Source of the DNA: Labilithrix sp.
Lineage (GTDB): Bacteria; Myxococcota_A; Polyangia; Polyangiales; Polyangiaceae
Assembly (NCBI GenBank): GCA_019637225.1
Contig: JAHBWC010000022.1
Location: 1 to 64,000 of the forward strand
DNA length: 64,000 nucleotides
Reading direction: 5' to 3'
This document shows, in pieces, positions 15,943 through 28,524 of the stretch. Both the position numbers and the translations under genes were made by a program. Numbering within the stretch: position 1 is the first letter of the stretch; each line of letters opens with the position of its first letter. Below the pieces are notes generated by a model. That model did not search any database and was not told where the DNA came from. It saw only the letters and a program-made list of their open reading frames with translations.

Positions 15943-17232
15943 ATGCGCCTCGTCCTCGGAGTCCTCGCGTTCACCTGTCTCTCGGCCGTTGCCTGCAGCG
16001 GTGGTAGCAGCCAAGGCATCGGCGGGAGCAGCGGCGGCAGCCCGACGACCCCGCCCGAGACCTGCGCCGACGGCTCGACGCCGGCACCCGAGCCGCCCGC
16101 GCCCACGTCGATCGACGGCACGGGCCCCCTCACTGGCGACGGCGAGGTCCGCGGAAGCGCACCGGTGCGCCCCGGAGGCTGCGCGGACGAGGGCGAGAGG
16201 GCCGCGGCCCCCGAGGCGAGCGGCTCGGCCGGCGCGCCCTCCGGCAGCAGCAGCAGCGGCGGGAGCAGCGGCTCGAGCGGCTCGGGCGGCGACGCGACCA
16301 GCAGCGGCGGCGCGACCAGCGGCGGCGGCGGCGCGACCAACGTGGGAGCGGGCATCCTCACCGCCGGCGCGTGGGACGACAACCGCAACTTCCAGCGCTT
16401 CCTCTCGTACCGCGAGCAGGTGTTCCAGGAGAACCTGCCGGGCCTCCTCCCGATCGACGTCGCCGAGCACCAGGCCGCCAACGCCGCGGCGCAGCCGGGC
16501 GCGAAGCAGAAGCTCGACGTGTCGCTCGTCATCGACACGACGGGCAGCATGGGAGACGAGATCGCGTACCTGCAGAAGGAGTTCGACGCCCTCGCCGCCA
16601 CGATCCAGGCGAAGTTCCCCGGCGCAGAGCAGCGCTGGTCGCTCGTCGTCTACAAGGACGACACCGACGACTACGTCGTTCGCTGGTACGACTTCCGCGC
16701 GAACACGGGCGAGTTTCGCGCCAAGCTCGCGGCGCAGTCCGCGGGCGGCGGTGGAGACTTCCCCGAGGCCGCCGATCGGGCGGTCGACGTCGGAACACGG
16801 CTCTCGTGGCGCACGGACGCGAACGTCGCGCGCCTGATGTTCTGGGTCGCCGACGCTCCGCACCACGCGGGCACCGAGCAGAAGCTCGCCAACGCGATCC
16901 GCTCCGCACGCAACAAGGGGATCCACATCTACCCCGTCGCCTCGAGCGGCATCGACGAGCTCACCGAGCTGTCGATGCGCTCGGCCGCGCAGATCACCGG
17001 CGGGCGCTACCTGTTCCTCACCGACGACTCCGGCGTCGGCGGCGCCCACAAGGAGCCGAAGATCCCCTGCTTCTTCGTCACGAAGCTCGACAAGGCGATC
17101 CTCCGCATGGTCGACGTCGAGATGACCGGCGCCTACCGCGAGCCGGAGGCGGCCGACGTCCTCCGCACGGGCGGCAATCCGCAGAGCGGCGTCTGCCAGC
17201 TCGAGGGCGGACAGCAGGCGACGATCTACTAG
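15943..17232 (+). CDS. vWA-domain lipoprotein with Ser/Gly linker
   Basis: A 429-residue protein. The signal peptide ends in the lipobox SAVAC. A long low-complexity Gly/Ser/Ala linker (about 20-135) follows, then a linker helix and a vWA domain from about 185. The metal site is DTTGS (VIDTTGSMGDE), with ADAPHH in place of the usual TDG. The C-terminus has a short Cys-containing tail. The gene is isolated by 182 bases upstream and 127 downstream. It is similar in design to the vWA lipoproteins at 3300 and 47240 but not close in sequence. A role in surface adhesion or sensing is inferred. Confidence 0.87.
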   Translation: MRLVLGVLAFTCLSAVACSGGSSQGIGGSSGGSPTTPPETCADGSTPAPEPPAPTSIDGTGPLTGDGEVRGSAPVRPGGCADEGERAAAPEASGSAGAPSGSSSSGGSSGSSGSGGDATSSGGATSGGGGATNVGAGILTAGAWDDNRNFQRFLSYREQVFQENLPGLLPIDVAEHQAANAAAQPGAKQKLDVSLVIDTTGSMGDEIAYLQKEFDALAATIQAKFPGAEQRWSLVVYKDDTDDYVVRWYDFRANTGEFRAKLAAQSAGGGGDFPEAADRAVDVGTRLSWRTDANVARLMFWVADAPHHAGTEQKLANAIRSARNKGIHIYPVASSGIDELTELSMRSAAQITGGRYLFLTDDSGVGGAHKEPKIPCFFVTKLDKAILRMVDVEMTGAYREPEAADVLRTGGNPQSGVCQLEGGQQATIY

Positions 17233-17344
17233 GTCCCCGGACGCCTCGACGTAGGCCGGTTCGTCGCTGCCGCACGGCAGGCGAGGCGATCTCGCCCGCG
17301 CTGCTCGACGCCGCGCGTCTGCTCTTGCGCCGCCTGCGCGCTGG

Positions 17345-17374
17345 GCCTATCGTAACCAAATGGTTACGATAGGC
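17345..17374. promoter_or_regulatory. 30-nt palindromic operator over ArsR start codon
   Basis: Two perfect 14-nt arms, GCCTATCGTAACCA and TGGTTACGATAGGC, flank AA. The ATG of the ArsR-family gene (17360-17362) lies inside the second half. Binding here would block both transcription and translation, so autoregulation is likely. Confidence 0.75.
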
Positions 17375-17698
17375 GCGGAGCGAAGTGCGTTCGAGGCGAT
17401 CGCGGACCCCACCCGACGGAAGATCCTCGATCTCGTGCGTGCGCGAGAGATGCGGGCGGGCGATCTCGCGGCGCGCTTCACCGTGAGTCGCCCCGCGATC
17501 GCGAAGCACGTGCGCGTCCTCCGCGAGGCCGGGCTCCTGCGGGAGCGCCGAGAGGCGACGCAGCGCTTCTACACACTCGAGCCGAAGGCGCTCGAGAGCG
17601 TCGACCGTTGGCTGGCCCCGTACCGCCTTTTCTGGGCGTCACGGCTCATGGATCTCAAACATGTCGTCGAAGAGGCGGCAAAGACGAGGACGAAATGA
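17360..17698 (+). CDS. ArsR-family transcriptional regulator
   Basis: A 112-residue winged-helix protein. FEAIADPTRRKILDLV begins the helix-turn-helix, with recognition helix near SRPAIAKHVRVLREAGL. It has no Cys metal site, and belongs to the group usually paired with SRPBCC/AHSA1 proteins rather than metal sensors. The stop overlaps the next start as ATGA, so the two are made together. Its start codon sits within a 30-nt palindrome. Confidence 0.93.
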   Translation: MVTIGAERSAFEAIADPTRRKILDLVRAREMRAGDLAARFTVSRPAIAKHVRVLREAGLLRERREATQRFYTLEPKALESVDRWLAPYRLFWASRLMDLKHVVEEAAKTRTK

Positions 17699-18555
17699 CC
17701 GCTCTCTCTCACGAGTACACCGCGACCATCGAAGCGTCGCCGGAGCGCGTGTTCGCCGCGCTGACGACGCCGGCGGATCTCACGCAGTGGTTCGCGGAGA
17801 AGATCGCGATCGAGGCCGCCCCCAACGGAACGTTTCGATTCTCGGGACGCGGCGCGTACGCACCGGTGTCCACGCGGCTCACGCGCTTCGAGCCGATGAA
17901 GACGCTCGCGTTCGGCTACCCCATCGAAGGAGTCGACGGCGAGGCGAAGCTCACGCTCACCGCCGACGACACGAAGACCGACGCGACGAAGCTGACGATC
18001 GAGCATGCGCTGGTCGCGACGCCCGCGATCCCGCGAGCGAAGGAGCTCGTCGACGATCTCTGGCGACTGGCGTTCAGCAATCTGTCCTGTCACCTCAAGG
18101 ACGGCGTGGGTGTACTCCTCGTCGACTTCGGCGACTCGAAGCCGGAGGTCCGACTCTCGATCTTCATCGACGCGTCGCCGGAGAACGTCTTCCGAGGCCT
18201 CGTCGATCCCGAGCTCCTGAACAAGTGGGTCGCCAAGAAGGCGGTCGTCGAGCCGCGGGTGAACGGACGCTACTCGTTCGGCTGGTCGCACGACGAGAAC
18301 GGAAAGACCGTCGAGGGCGGACCAACGAAGATCCTCGAGCTCGTGGAGAACGTGAAGCTCGTCGTCGACTGGCCCGATTGGCGCGGCGACTCGGCCGTCC
18401 CCGTGCAGAGGCTCACCTACTTGCTCGCCCCCGAAGGCAAGGGCACGCGGCTCACGCTCATCCACGACGGGTTCATCCGCCCCGCGGACGTCAGCGATTA
18501 CTCGGGCGGCTGGCTCTGGTTCGCCGAGCGCCTGAAGGGCGTCGCCGAGTCATGA
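17695..18555 (+). CDS. Tandem SRPBCC (AHSA1-like) domain protein
   Basis: A 286-residue protein with two START-like repeats, at about 5-140 and 158-280. Each repeat starts with the typical AHSA1 pattern (IEASPERVFAALTTPADLTQW; IDASPENVFRGLVDPELLNKW). Single-domain versions bind hydrophobic ligands or act in stress responses next to ArsR regulators; a tandem fusion is less usual. The ATG overlaps the ArsR stop. Ligand unknown. Confidence 0.9.
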   Translation: MTALSHEYTATIEASPERVFAALTTPADLTQWFAEKIAIEAAPNGTFRFSGRGAYAPVSTRLTRFEPMKTLAFGYPIEGVDGEAKLTLTADDTKTDATKLTIEHALVATPAIPRAKELVDDLWRLAFSNLSCHLKDGVGVLLVDFGDSKPEVRLSIFIDASPENVFRGLVDPELLNKWVAKKAVVEPRVNGRYSFGWSHDENGKTVEGGPTKILELVENVKLVVDWPDWRGDSAVPVQRLTYLLAPEGKGTRLTLIHDGFIRPADVSDYSGGWLWFAERLKGVAES

Positions 18556-18582
18556 GGCTCCGCCGGCGGCCTTGGCGCCGGC
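18554..18582. terminator. Possible bidirectional hairpin between convergent genes
   Basis: GCCGGCG (18562-18568) and CGCCGGC (18576-18582) form a 7-bp GC stem with a 7-base loop between the ends of the SRPBCC and RND pump genes. No T-tract follows on either strand, so termination is only likely, not certain. Confidence 0.35.
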
Positions 18583-18585
18583 ACC

Positions 18586-21632
<3,047 letters not shown>

Positions 21633-21636
<4 letters not shown>

Positions 21637-22862
21637 TCCTCGCCTCCCAGCTCCGAGCGCATCAGCTCGCCCTTGAGGAGGATGGCGCCCTCGACGGCGA
21701 CCTCCTCTCCTTCCGCGACGCCGGCGCCGACGACGAGGTCGCCTCCGATCCGGAGTCCGGGCTCGATCGGTCGCACCTCGAAGGCTCCGGCCTCGGCTCC
21801 TTTCACGAAGACGATCGTCGTCGACTTGATCTCGAGGGCGGCGGCCGCGGGGAGCACGAGGACGTCGTCCGCGCCGCCGTCGGGGGACGCTCGAGCGGGA
21901 ACCGCGATCTCGACTTCGACCTGAGCGCCCGGCGCGAGCCCGACACACGCGACGTCCGGAGCGAGGCGCACCTTCCTGCTCCGCGTCGACGTCTCGACCT
22001 GCGGCAGGACGCCGAGCACGCGCGCGGGGCAGCGCTCTCCACCACGCCGCTGGACGTGCGCAAGATCGGAGCTCGTGAGGACGACGTCGGCGCCGTCGGC
22101 GATACGCGCCTCGACGAGCACGCGCCCTTCGCTCACGAGGCGGAAGAGCCGCGTCTCCGGCGTGACGTGCGCTCCGAGCGCAGCGTTCCTCTCGACGACG
22201 ACGCCGTCGACCGGGCTCCGCACGGGGAGCTGCGCCGGGAGCGAGGGCGCCTTGCCCTCCGGCGCCTCCGCCGGCTCGGCGACGCCGAGGCTCCCCAGAA
22301 AGGTCCGGGCGGCAGAGAGATCGGCGCGCGCGAGGTCGAGCTCGAGGCGCGCCTCGTCGAGCACGGCCCTCGTAGCCGCCTCGGAGGCGACGAGACCTTC
22401 GAGTCGCGTGACCTTGCGCGCCAGAGTCTGCGTCCGAGTCCGCGCGCGAACGAAGTCCGCGACCGCGCGAGCGGCTTCGGGCGCGTCGAGCCACGCGAGC
22501 ACTTGCCCGCGTCGGACGTGGTCGCCTTCACGCGACTCGAAGCGGGCGACGCGCCCCGCGAGGAGCGTCCCGGCCTCCGCGGCGCCCTCCGGCGTCGCGA
22601 CCACGTCCGCAGGGAGCCGGAGCGCCCCGGTCGGCCTCCGCCGGGTCACGGGAGCGGTCCGAACGCGGCCGGCGTCGACGAGCGCCGGAGCGATGTGGAC
22701 GGCTCGCACGAGCGGAGCACGCGTGGACGATCCCGACGTGCTCGGCACGACGGCGCCGTCGGTGCTTCGAGTCTCCCCGTCGCATCCGCGGCGACCGCAC
22801 CCGACGGCGAGGGTCGCGGAGAGGAGAGCCGCAAAGAGGGCGAGCCGCGCGCCGCGCATCAT
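21633..22862 (-). CDS. RND efflux periplasmic adaptor (membrane fusion) lipoprotein
   Basis: A 409-residue adaptor. Lipobox LAVGC gives Cys22 as lipid anchor. A coiled-coil hairpin (FVRARTRTQTLARKVTRLEG) is flanked by two lipoyl halves (REGDHVRRGQVLAWLDAPE and LPVRSPVDGVVVERNAALG), followed by beta-barrel domains. No His-rich N-terminal segment like that of CzcB is present. The start MMRGARLAL overlaps the stop of the outer-membrane factor gene as ATGA. It bridges pump and outer-membrane channel. Confidence 0.92.
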
Positions 22863-24160
22863 CGGCCGGCTCCGTGGAGGAGGGTCCCCGCGACCACGGA
22901 GACCCGGACGTCCGCTCGCCACACGTCGGCCATCGCGACGACGAGGCGCTCTTCCGCGGCGAGGGCCGAGCGACGCGCCAGGAGGACGACGCCGAGGTCG
23001 TTCGTGCCCGCGGCGTAGGCGGTCATCGCCGTTCCGAGCGCGGAGCCGAGCGGCTTCACCACCCCGTCGCGAAGCTGCGCTCGCACCTCGCGCGCGTGCT
23101 TGCTGTCGTGGACTGCCAGGTGAACCTCCCGTTCGAGCTCGGCCCTGACGCGCGATGCGTGCCCGCTCGCCGCCGCCGCGATCGCCGCCTGACGAGCCGT
23201 GTCGTAGCGAGCGGGATCGAAGAACGGGAGCGGAACGGTCAGGGTCAGCGCCGCGGCGCGATCGCCGGAGCCTTCCCTCCACGCGGTCGCGCCGAGCATG
23301 AAGCTCGGGCCCGCCGAGGCGCGCGCGACCGACGCCTCCGCCGCGCTCTGCGCCGCGCGCCCGTCGGCGGCGCGGACGGCAGGGTGATCGCCGACGCCTC
23401 GCGAGGCGAGGCGCTCGTCCGTCGGGACGTCGCCCGCGCCGTCGAGGACGCCGTCGGCGAAGAACGCGCGATCGAGCGGCTGCCCCGTCGCGTGCGCGAG
23501 CGCGATGCGAGCCTCGGTCGCGCGCCCCTCGCCGTCGAGCACCGCGAGCTCTGCGTTCCCGACCTCGGCCTTGGCGAGGGAGCGCTCGACCGCCGTGGCC
23601 GTCCCGCTCGCGACGCGGACCTCGGCGAGCCGCGCGAGCTTCGCGGCGTCCTCGACGCCGGACGAGCGGAGGCGGACGAGGCTCTGAGCCTCGAGGAGAT
23701 CGATCCACGCGAGCGCCGCCGCCGCCCCGCCCTCGAGCCGCGCGCGTTCGAGCTCCGACTCCGCGGTGCGTGCGGTCCACGCCGCCGCGCGACGCCGCGC
23801 CGAGCCGAGGCCTCGCGCGGCGATCTCCTGCTGCACCGAGACCACCGCTTCGGGTCCCGTCGGCAGTCCCCGCGGAGCGCGCGCGCCGGCGAGGATCGTG
23901 AGCTGCGGCGCAGACGGGAGAGACGAGCCGGGCTCGCGTGCGAAGGCGACGGCGGCGGTCCGCGCGACCGACGACTCCGCGACGACGGGGCTGCGAAGAG
24001 CGCCCTCGTGGATCGCGCGCGACAGCGTGATCGACGGAGAGGTCGCCGGCGCCTCGGTCGAGGACGAAGCCTCGGCGGAGCGCGCCGCGCCGAGCGACAT
24101 GACGGCGAAAAGCGCGCCGAACCTCAGCCGGAGCGACCTCGTCCGATGACAGCGAAGCAC
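22859..24160 (-). CDS. TolC-family outer-membrane factor (CzcC type)
   Basis: A 433-residue protein with a signal peptide to about residue 31 (LGAARSAEA). Two helical outer-membrane-efflux repeats follow, each with long coiled coils; ISLSRA-like opening is ITLSRAIHEGAL. It forms the exit duct of the metal RND complex. First gene of the operon; its start is 89 bases from the divergent histidine kinase start. Confidence 0.9.
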   Translation of the reverse strand: MLRCHRTRSLRLRFGALFAVMSLGAARSAEASSSTEAPATSPSITLSRAIHEGALRSPVVAESSVARTAAVAFAREPGSSLPSAPQLTILAGARAPRGLPTGPEAVVSVQQEIAARGLGSARRRAAAWTARTAESELERARLEGGAAAALAWIDLLEAQSLVRLRSSGVEDAAKLARLAEVRVASGTATAVERSLAKAEVGNAELAVLDGEGRATEARIALAHATGQPLDRAFFADGVLDGAGDVPTDERLASRGVGDHPAVRAADGRAAQSAAEASVARASAGPSFMLGATAWREGSGDRAAALTLTVPLPFFDPARYDTARQAAIAAAASGHASRVRAELEREVHLAVHDSKHAREVRAQLRDGVVKPLGSALGTAMTAYAAGTNDLGVVLLARRSALAAEERLVVAMADVWRADVRVSVVAGTLLHGAGR

Positions 24161-24196
24161 CCCTTGGTCTCTACGCAGTTCGAGCCCAGCCGCCTA

Positions 24197-24212
24197 TCCG
24201 GCAACTGCCGGA
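24197..24212. promoter_or_regulatory. Palindrome in the efflux / two-component divergent promoter
   Basis: TCCGGCA-AC-TGCCGGA is a perfect 7+7 inverted repeat midway between the starts of the RND operon (24160) and the kinase gene (24250). It is a candidate binding site for the neighbouring LuxR-type regulator. Confidence 0.45.
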
Positions 24213-24249
24213 GGTGCCCCGCGCTCCCTTCGCGCTACGTTCACGCGGC

Positions 24250-25215
24250 ATGAGCTCCCGCCGGCAAGGGCGCCCCTACCTCTACGTCGCGGGAGGTCTC
24301 CTCCTCGGCGTCGGCTACGCGTTCTTGAACACGCAGACCGACGACTGGGCGAACGCCGGCGCGATCGGCCGATCGTTCGTCGCGTTCCACAGCTTCGTCG
24401 ATCGGGGCATCCCCGTCCTGGCCGGAGCGCTCCTCGGCCTCGCGGTTCACTGGCTCTATCTCCGCGCGGAGCTCGCTCAAGCGGAGGCGCGACGGGCCGA
24501 AGAGCTCCGCTCGCGCCTTCGCCACGTCGAGCGCGATCAAGCCGTGTGGCTCGTCGCGGCGTCCACGCTGCACGAGCTCAAGAACCCGCTCCACGCGCTC
24601 GGGTTGCTCGTCGACGAGCTCGAAGAGGTGGCCGAGAGCGGCGGCCCTCGGGCGATCGCCGAGCAGGTGACCCGCGTGCGCGGGCAGATGGATCGGGCGC
24701 TCGTGCCGCTCGACGCGTTGCGCGCCCTCACGCGGCGGGGACCGCGGGCCCGCAAGATGAGCCCGCTCGGGCCCACCGCCGAGGACGTCGTCTCGTCTCT
24801 CCAGCCGCTCGCGACGGAGATGGGGGTCGCGCTGCGCCTCGAGGGTGACCGCCACGCGACGGTGGGCGTCGACGCCGAGTCCGTGCGGATCATCCTCGAC
24901 AACCTCGTGGTGAACGCATTCGAAGGGAGGCCGGACGCGCGCCGGGCCCGCGTGGTCGTCGTTCAGATCGAGGACGAGCTGTCGAACGGGCACGTCGTGC
25001 TTCGCGTGAGCGACGACGGACCGGGTCTGCCCGACGCGACGCGCATCGCCGTCTTCGAGCCCCTCCGAACGGAGAAGTCGAATGGCCTCGGCCTCGGCCT
25101 GCCGATCGCCCGCGCGCTCGCGCGGACGCTCGGCGGTGACCTCACCGCGGCCGACAGGCCGGGCTTCTCGACGTCGTTCGAGCTCGTCCTCCCGGCTCAC
25201 GGAGAGCCCTCGTGA
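24250..25215 (+). CDS. Sensor histidine kinase with two N-terminal helices
   Basis: A 321-residue kinase. Two transmembrane helices (about 10-30 and 55-77) with a short loop form a minimal sensor. The HisKA box is STLHELKNPLHALG with phospho-acceptor His108. The ATPase domain has the N-box (IILDNLVVNAFEG), G1 (DDGPGLPD) and G2 (GLGLGLPIA). The stop overlaps the next start as GTGA, so kinase and regulator are coupled. Divergence from the metal efflux operon suggests it controls efflux, although direct sensing of metal is not evident. Confidence 0.93.
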   Translation: MSSRRQGRPYLYVAGGLLLGVGYAFLNTQTDDWANAGAIGRSFVAFHSFVDRGIPVLAGALLGLAVHWLYLRAELAQAEARRAEELRSRLRHVERDQAVWLVAASTLHELKNPLHALGLLVDELEEVAESGGPRAIAEQVTRVRGQMDRALVPLDALRALTRRGPRARKMSPLGPTAEDVVSSLQPLATEMGVALRLEGDRHATVGVDAESVRIILDNLVVNAFEGRPDARRARVVVVQIEDELSNGHVVLRVSDDGPGLPDATRIAVFEPLRTEKSNGLGLGLPIARALARTLGGDLTAADRPGFSTSFELVLPAHGEPS

Positions 25216-25814
25216 GCCGAGCTCAGCTGCTCCTCGTGGAAGACGACCGAGAAGCGCAGGGCGCGCTGGCGCGCGCGCTCGAGCGAGCGGGCTACGACGT
25301 CCGCACGGCGGCGGATACGCGGGCCGCCCTCCTCTGCCTCGACGACCTCCCATCCGGAGGTCCGGACGTGGCGGTCGTCGACGTCGTGCTGGACGACGAC
25401 GATCGCGGCGGGCTCCGCGTGCTCGAGGCGCTGCGCGCGCGATCGGCCGACGCTCCCGTCGTGATCGTGACGGCGTTCGCCGACGTCGACAAGGTCAAGA
25501 CCGCGCTCAACCTCGGAGCGTCCCATCTCATCGAGAAGCCGTTTCGCGCCGCCGAGCTCCTGCGCGTCCTCGAGCGCCTCATGACCTCGCGGCCCACCCG
25601 AGCGGAGACGGTGAAGCGAACGTTCGCGCGCGCCGGGCTGACGCCGCGCGAGACGGAGATCGCGCTGCTCGCGCTGAAAGGACTCTCGAGCCCGGAGATC
25701 GCGCAGGTCCTCTCCATGAGCGACAAGACCGTGCGCCAGCACCTCTCACGCGTCTACGAGAAGCACGGCGTCAGCGGACGCGGCGAGCTCGTTCACCTGC
25801 TCCTTCCGATCTGA
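25212..25814 (+). CDS. Response regulator with LuxR-type HTH
   Basis: A 200-residue protein. The receiver domain has the acidic pair ED-D (10-12), phospho-acceptor Asp57 (VVDVV) and Lys in EKPF. The C-terminal LuxR-type helix-turn-helix is LTPRETEIALLALKGLSSPE through DKTVRQHLSRVYEK. The GTG start overlaps the kinase stop. It is the cognate partner of the kinase, and the palindrome at 24197-24212 is a candidate site. Confidence 0.95.
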   Translation: MSRAQLLLVEDDREAQGALARALERAGYDVRTAADTRAALLCLDDLPSGGPDVAVVDVVLDDDDRGGLRVLEALRARSADAPVVIVTAFADVDKVKTALNLGASHLIEKPFRAAELLRVLERLMTSRPTRAETVKRTFARAGLTPRETEIALLALKGLSSPEIAQVLSMSDKTVRQHLSRVYEKHGVSGRGELVHLLLPI

Positions 25815-25850
25815 CCTCGACGCGGCGCCCGCCTCCGCGCTCGGGACCTC

Positions 25851-27494
25851 TCAGCCGGTCTTCGCGAGCGCCTCGAACACGGCGGCGACGGCCGCCGCCC
25901 CCGGATCGGGCACGCCGCGGAGCGCGTCCTCGCGGACGTAGCTCGAGCGGCCTGCGCGGGCGGCGGTCATCGACGCGGTCCGCGCCGCGCCGTCGCTCGC
26001 GGCCTTCGCCGCGGCGCCGAGGTCGCCGCCCGACTCGAGCGCGGCGACGGCCGGGATCAGCGCGTCGAGCATCGTGCGATCGCCCTCGCGCGCGCCGCCG
26101 TACTCCTCTACGCGCCGCACGCCCTCGCGGAGCGCGGCCGCCCACTCCGGCGGCTCGCCGACACGCGCGCCGGCAGCCGCCGCGAAGATGGCGAGCAGGA
26201 TTCCACTCGAGCCGCCCATCACGCGCGCGAGTCGCTCCGACAGCGCCTGGAGGAGATCTCCGGCCGTGGCGAACGGAAGGCTGTCGAGATCGCCCAGCAC
26301 GGCGCGCGCGGCGGTCGCGAACGTCGTGCCGGTGTCGCCGTCGCCGACCTTCGCGTCGAGCGCGTCGAGCTCCGCCTGCTTGCCGACGAGCGCCTCGCAC
26401 GCGCGCTCGAGCGCGGCGCGGCGAGGCGCGTTCGCGGACGGCCGATGCTCCGCGCGACGGAGCGCGGACGGAAGCGCGATCGGCGTGACGGCCTGAGGCC
26501 GCCGGCCCGAAAGCCACGCGCGCGGGCCGACGTCGGACAGGAGCGCCCGCTCGATGTCCGCGTCGAGCGGCAACGCCGAGAGCGAGATCCCCTTCATGTC
26601 GAGCGACGTCATGAGGCGGCCCGGACCGAAGACGAGCGCGACGTCGCGCTTCATCGCGCCGAGGAGCGCCTTCGTCGCGACGGCGAGCTCGATCGGCGGG
26701 ACGCCGCCGAGGTCGTTGACGAGGAGCGCGAGCGGCGCCCGCGCATCCCCGCGCGTCTCGAGCGCGCGCTCGACGCACGCGACCATCAGAGCCGCGAGCT
26801 CGTTCACCGGCCGCAGCGGGACGAGCTTCGCGCCCGGCTCGCCGTGGATCCCGAGGCCGAGCTCGACCTCGTTCGCCCCCATCCGGCTCTCCGCCGCGCG
26901 GCCGGGGATCGAGCACGACGACATCGAGAGCCCGATCGACGCGGCGCTCCCGGCCACACGCTCGGCCGCCGCCTTCACCTCGGCGAGCGACGCGCCGGCG
27001 CGGGCGAGGTGCCCCGCCACCTTGTGCACGAAGAGTGTCCCGGCGATCCCGCGCGGTCGCGGCGCGTCCTCGATCGCGACGTCGTCGCCGACGACGACCA
27101 TCTCCACCGCGAGCCCCAGCGCGCGCGCCTTCTCCGCGGCGAGGCCGAAGTTCAGACGATCGCCGGTGTAGTTCTTCACGACGAGGAGGCAGCCCGGCGC
27201 GCCGGTCACCGCGAGGATGCCGGCCAGCACCGCGTCGACGCTCGGCGAGGCGAAGATGTCCCCGCACACCGCCGCGGTGAGCATCCCGTCGCCGACGAAC
27301 CCGGCGTGCGACGGCTCGTGTCCCGCGCCGCCTCCGGAGACGACGGCCACCTTCGAGCGATCCCAGTCCGCGCGGACCACGACCTTGATCGCCGGAAAGC
27401 CGTCGAGGCGCGCGAGCGCGCCGTTCGAGAGAGACACCTCGGCGTCGATCGCCTCGGTGACCACGGAGCCCGGATCGTTGATGAAGTGGTTCAC
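25851..27494 (-). CDS. Dihydroxyacetone kinase, fused DhaK-DhaL
   Basis: A 547-residue ATP-dependent type enzyme. The DhaK half (1 to about 330) carries GGGAGHEPSHAGFVG and the substrate-binding GLGIHGEPG with His217, which forms the hemiaminal with dihydroxyacetone. The DhaL half carries KVGDGDTGTTF (about 380-390), which coordinates Mg-ATP. It phosphorylates dihydroxyacetone or glyceraldehyde for entry to glycolysis. The gene ends 36 bases from the response regulator stop (convergent) and stands alone. Confidence 0.95.
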   Translation of the reverse strand: MNHFINDPGSVVTEAIDAEVSLSNGALARLDGFPAIKVVVRADWDRSKVAVVSGGGAGHEPSHAGFVGDGMLTAAVCGDIFASPSVDAVLAGILAVTGAPGCLLVVKNYTGDRLNFGLAAEKARALGLAVEMVVVGDDVAIEDAPRPRGIAGTLFVHKVAGHLARAGASLAEVKAAAERVAGSAASIGLSMSSCSIPGRAAESRMGANEVELGLGIHGEPGAKLVPLRPVNELAALMVACVERALETRGDARAPLALLVNDLGGVPPIELAVATKALLGAMKRDVALVFGPGRLMTSLDMKGISLSALPLDADIERALLSDVGPRAWLSGRRPQAVTPIALPSALRRAEHRPSANAPRRAALERACEALVGKQAELDALDAKVGDGDTGTTFATAARAVLGDLDSLPFATAGDLLQALSERLARVMGGSSGILLAIFAAAAGARVGEPPEWAAALREGVRRVEEYGGAREGDRTMLDALIPAVAALESGGDLGAAAKAASDGAARTASMTAARAGRSSYVREDALRGVPDPGAAAVAAVFEALAKTG

Positions 27495-27537
27495 GCGCGT
27501 ATCGTGCCACGATGCGGCGCCGCTCGCGCTGGCGACG

Positions 27538-28320
27538 TCAGCGCACGCAGCCGAACTCGTAGAACGAGCGGCCGAACTCCTTCTCGACGAGCGCGACGAG
27601 CTCGGGCGCGAACGTGAGCCCCGCCGCCGCGACGTACTGCTCGCCGCAGTCGACCTTCAGCCCGAAGCGATAGGCGCCGCCGCCGGGCACCTTGTCCTTC
27701 GATCCGTCGAACGGGTTCGCGATCGTGGCGCTCCCCTTCGACGGATCGAACGTGCGGCTGCACTCGTCGCACTCCGCGAAGATGCCGGTCGATCGCTCGA
27801 AGGCGGCCACCACCTCCTCGTCGTCCCACTCGAACGACAGGTCCTCCGAGCAGCGGCACTCCGTCGGGAGCGCGCCGATGCCGGGCACCACGGGGTAGAC
27901 GTACTCGGGGGCGCGGTGGACCTCGAGCGCCCAGCGGACCGCGCCGTCGGGCCTCTGCGAGAGCGGGTACTTCACCGGCGGATCGTCGGCGTCGACCGGC
28001 CACACGAGGCGGACCTCCTCGCGCGCGTCGTCCGCGAGCCACTCCGCGGTGATCGCCTTCGGCAGGGCCTCGGTGCTCGCGGCGATCTTGGCGTCGGCGT
28101 CCTCGCCGAACGTGTTCTCCACCGTCTTCACCGCGTAGCCGCCCGTCGCCTTCGCCCGCTCCTCGCGCTTGCCGCGGAAGCGAAGCTTGCCGAGATCGGC
28201 CGAAGCCGGATCGACGATCCAACCCTCGGCGCGCAGGCGCTCGACGAGCTTCGCGACCGTCGCCGCGCTCGGAAGGAAGACGTTGCCCCTGGCGACGAGC
28301 CACCGTTCGTAGACACCCAT
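27538..28320 (-). CDS. Uncharacterised protein with Cys pairs
   Basis: A 260-residue soluble protein starting MGVYERWLVARGN. I recognise no family. The second half contains ECRCSED, ECDECSRTF and later DCGEQY, FGCVR; the CxC and CxxC pairs could bind zinc. The N-terminal third looks alpha-helical (ATVAKLVERLRAEGWIVD). It may belong to a family restricted to Myxococcota, which is inferred only. It is 43 bases upstream of the dihydroxyacetone kinase gene on the same strand and so may be transcribed with it. Confidence 0.7.
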   Translation of the reverse strand: MGVYERWLVARGNVFLPSAATVAKLVERLRAEGWIVDPASADLGKLRFRGKREERAKATGGYAVKTVENTFGEDADAKIAASTEALPKAITAEWLADDAREEVRLVWPVDADDPPVKYPLSQRPDGAVRWALEVHRAPEYVYPVVPGIGALPTECRCSEDLSFEWDDEEVVAAFERSTGIFAECDECSRTFDPSKGSATIANPFDGSKDKVPGGGAYRFGLKVDCGEQYVAAAGLTFAPELVALVEKEFGRSFYEFGCVR

Positions 28321-28524
28321 GATCGGTCCCCATGCTACCCCGCCGAGGCCTCGGCGAGGCGAGGTCGTCGTCCATCGCGCCCCGTGGACCGACCTCCGCG
28401 CACATCGGCGCCCGACGCCCCGTCCGCCCGCGAGCGTTTTGTACCCAAGGCCGGCGCGCCCCGAGCGTTGCACGAGGGTCCAATGCCCGCAGCTCATCCA
28501 GAGCAAGGGGCGGAGAGAAAGACC

